This document shows positions 33,730-34,038 of a DNA stretch of 34,038 nt, piece by piece. The DNA comes from Chitinophagaceae bacterium (lineage in GTDB: Bacteria; Bacteroidota; Bacteroidia; Chitinophagales; Chitinophagaceae), in assembly GCA_947372235.1 (NCBI GenBank), contig CANBSW010000035.1, positions 1 to 34,038 of the forward strand, written 5' to 3'. A model generated the notes under the pieces. That model ran no database searches, was not told the origin of the DNA, and worked only from the letters and a program-made list of their open reading frames with translations. How positions within the stretch are numbered: position 1 is the stretch's first letter; every line of letters starts with the position of its first letter. The position numbers and the translations under genes were made by a program.

Positions 33730-34038
33730 TTAGTTTTTTTCCCATGCAAAAGCATTCTGCAGGGCGTTAAAAAATTTATCCAATAACAATCCAACAGTTC
33801 CGATGATGAGAATGGCGATCAATATTTTTTCGAGTGAAAGTCCGTTCCAGCTATCCCATACAAAAAATCCGATACCAACACCCCCTGATAACATTTCACC
33901 GGCAACAATTACCATCCAGGCAACACCTATTGATAAACGCAACCCGGTAATGATATGCGGCAATGCAAATGGCAACATGATCTTGGTTAAATATTTCCAC
34001 TTAGAAAACCCAAATACCTTACCTACATTTTTATGATC
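33730..34038 (-). CDS. nrtB: ABC transporter permease, NrtB-like (C-terminal part, cut by window edge)
   Basis: An open frame of 102 codons from the window edge (34038) to the TAA at 33730. The cytoplasmic coupling loop (VGKVFGFSKWKYLTKIMLPFALPHIITGLRLSIG) matches the EAA-loop of nitrate/sulfonate permeases, followed by AWMVIVAGEML and GGVGIGFFVWDSWNGL, the NrtB-type ending, and a last hydrophobic helix. The gene start, the rest of the permease and any NrtA-type binding protein lie outside the window. Its stop is four bases before the NrtD start, consistent with a translationally coupled operon. Confidence 0.88.
   Translation of the reverse strand, partial: DHKNVGKVFGFSKWKYLTKIMLPFALPHIITGLRLSIGVAWMVIVAGEMLSGGVGIGFFVWDSWNGLSLEKILIAILIIGTVGLLLDKFFNALQNAFAWEKN

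Noticed and set aside
33726..33794. Longer start for the NrtD-like ATPase
   Set aside because: It would overlap the permease gene by 65 bases; ATG at 33725 gives a four-base gap to the permease stop and a normal N terminus.

Overview
The window reads as a chromosomal segment of a Bacteroidota bacterium, most likely family Chitinophagaceae or a close relative. The support is a SusC/SusD/SusE-type glycan-uptake operon, a type IX secretion C-terminal domain on an amylase, AT-rich coding sequence with little recognisable Shine-Dalgarno sequence, and a tRNA promoter of the Bacteroidota form TTTG-N20-TAATATTG. The taxonomic call is inference from gene content. I see no rRNA, CRISPR array, prophage or insertion sequence.

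Region 1 (1-2460) is housekeeping: the 3' end of a tRNA1(Val) methyltransferase gene, a convergent saccharopine/alanine dehydrogenase-like gene, the co-chaperone gene hscB, and a tRNA-Leu(CAA) with its own promoter and terminator. Two intergenic repeat structures lie here: a 17-bp-stem palindrome of the CAGATT family and a long AT-rich inverted repeat.

Region 2 (2461-10650) is a signalling block on the + strand. It holds three tandem single-domain response regulators, then a cytoplasmic histidine kinase whose N-terminal half is 14 copies of a 21-residue coiled-coil repeat, then a 1395-residue CheB-CheR-PAS-PAS-kinase-receiver hybrid. No receptor or DNA-binding output gene is nearby.

Region 3 (10700-21900, - strand) is a polysaccharide utilisation locus. 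In transcription order it is a secreted GH13 alpha-amylase, SusC, SusD, two related SusE/SusF-type lipoproteins, a strong terminator, and a GH53 endo-beta-1,4-galactanase lipoprotein. An inverted repeat just upstream of the amylase is a candidate operator.

Region 4 (22190-24800) holds a NADAR/YbiA-family gene and a convergent exported M1 metallopeptidase gene, separated by a compact structured intergenic element.

Region 5 (25200-34038) is a nitrate assimilation locus. On the + strand are a CxxC Rdx/SelW-like protein and MobA. On the - strand, in transcription order, are an NrtB-like permease (cut by the window edge), an NrtD-like ATPase, a NarK-type transporter, a single-chain nitrate reductase fused to a NADH/FAD reductase and a BFD-type [2Fe-2S] domain, a 'nitrate reductase associated protein', and an unusual nitrite/sulfite-reductase-like protein that lacks the iron-sulfur/siroheme cysteines and carries a C-terminal rubredoxin. 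This last protein is the best candidate in the window for an undescribed component. The locus covers uptake, cofactor maturation and nitrate reduction, but a canonical nitrite reductase is not visible.
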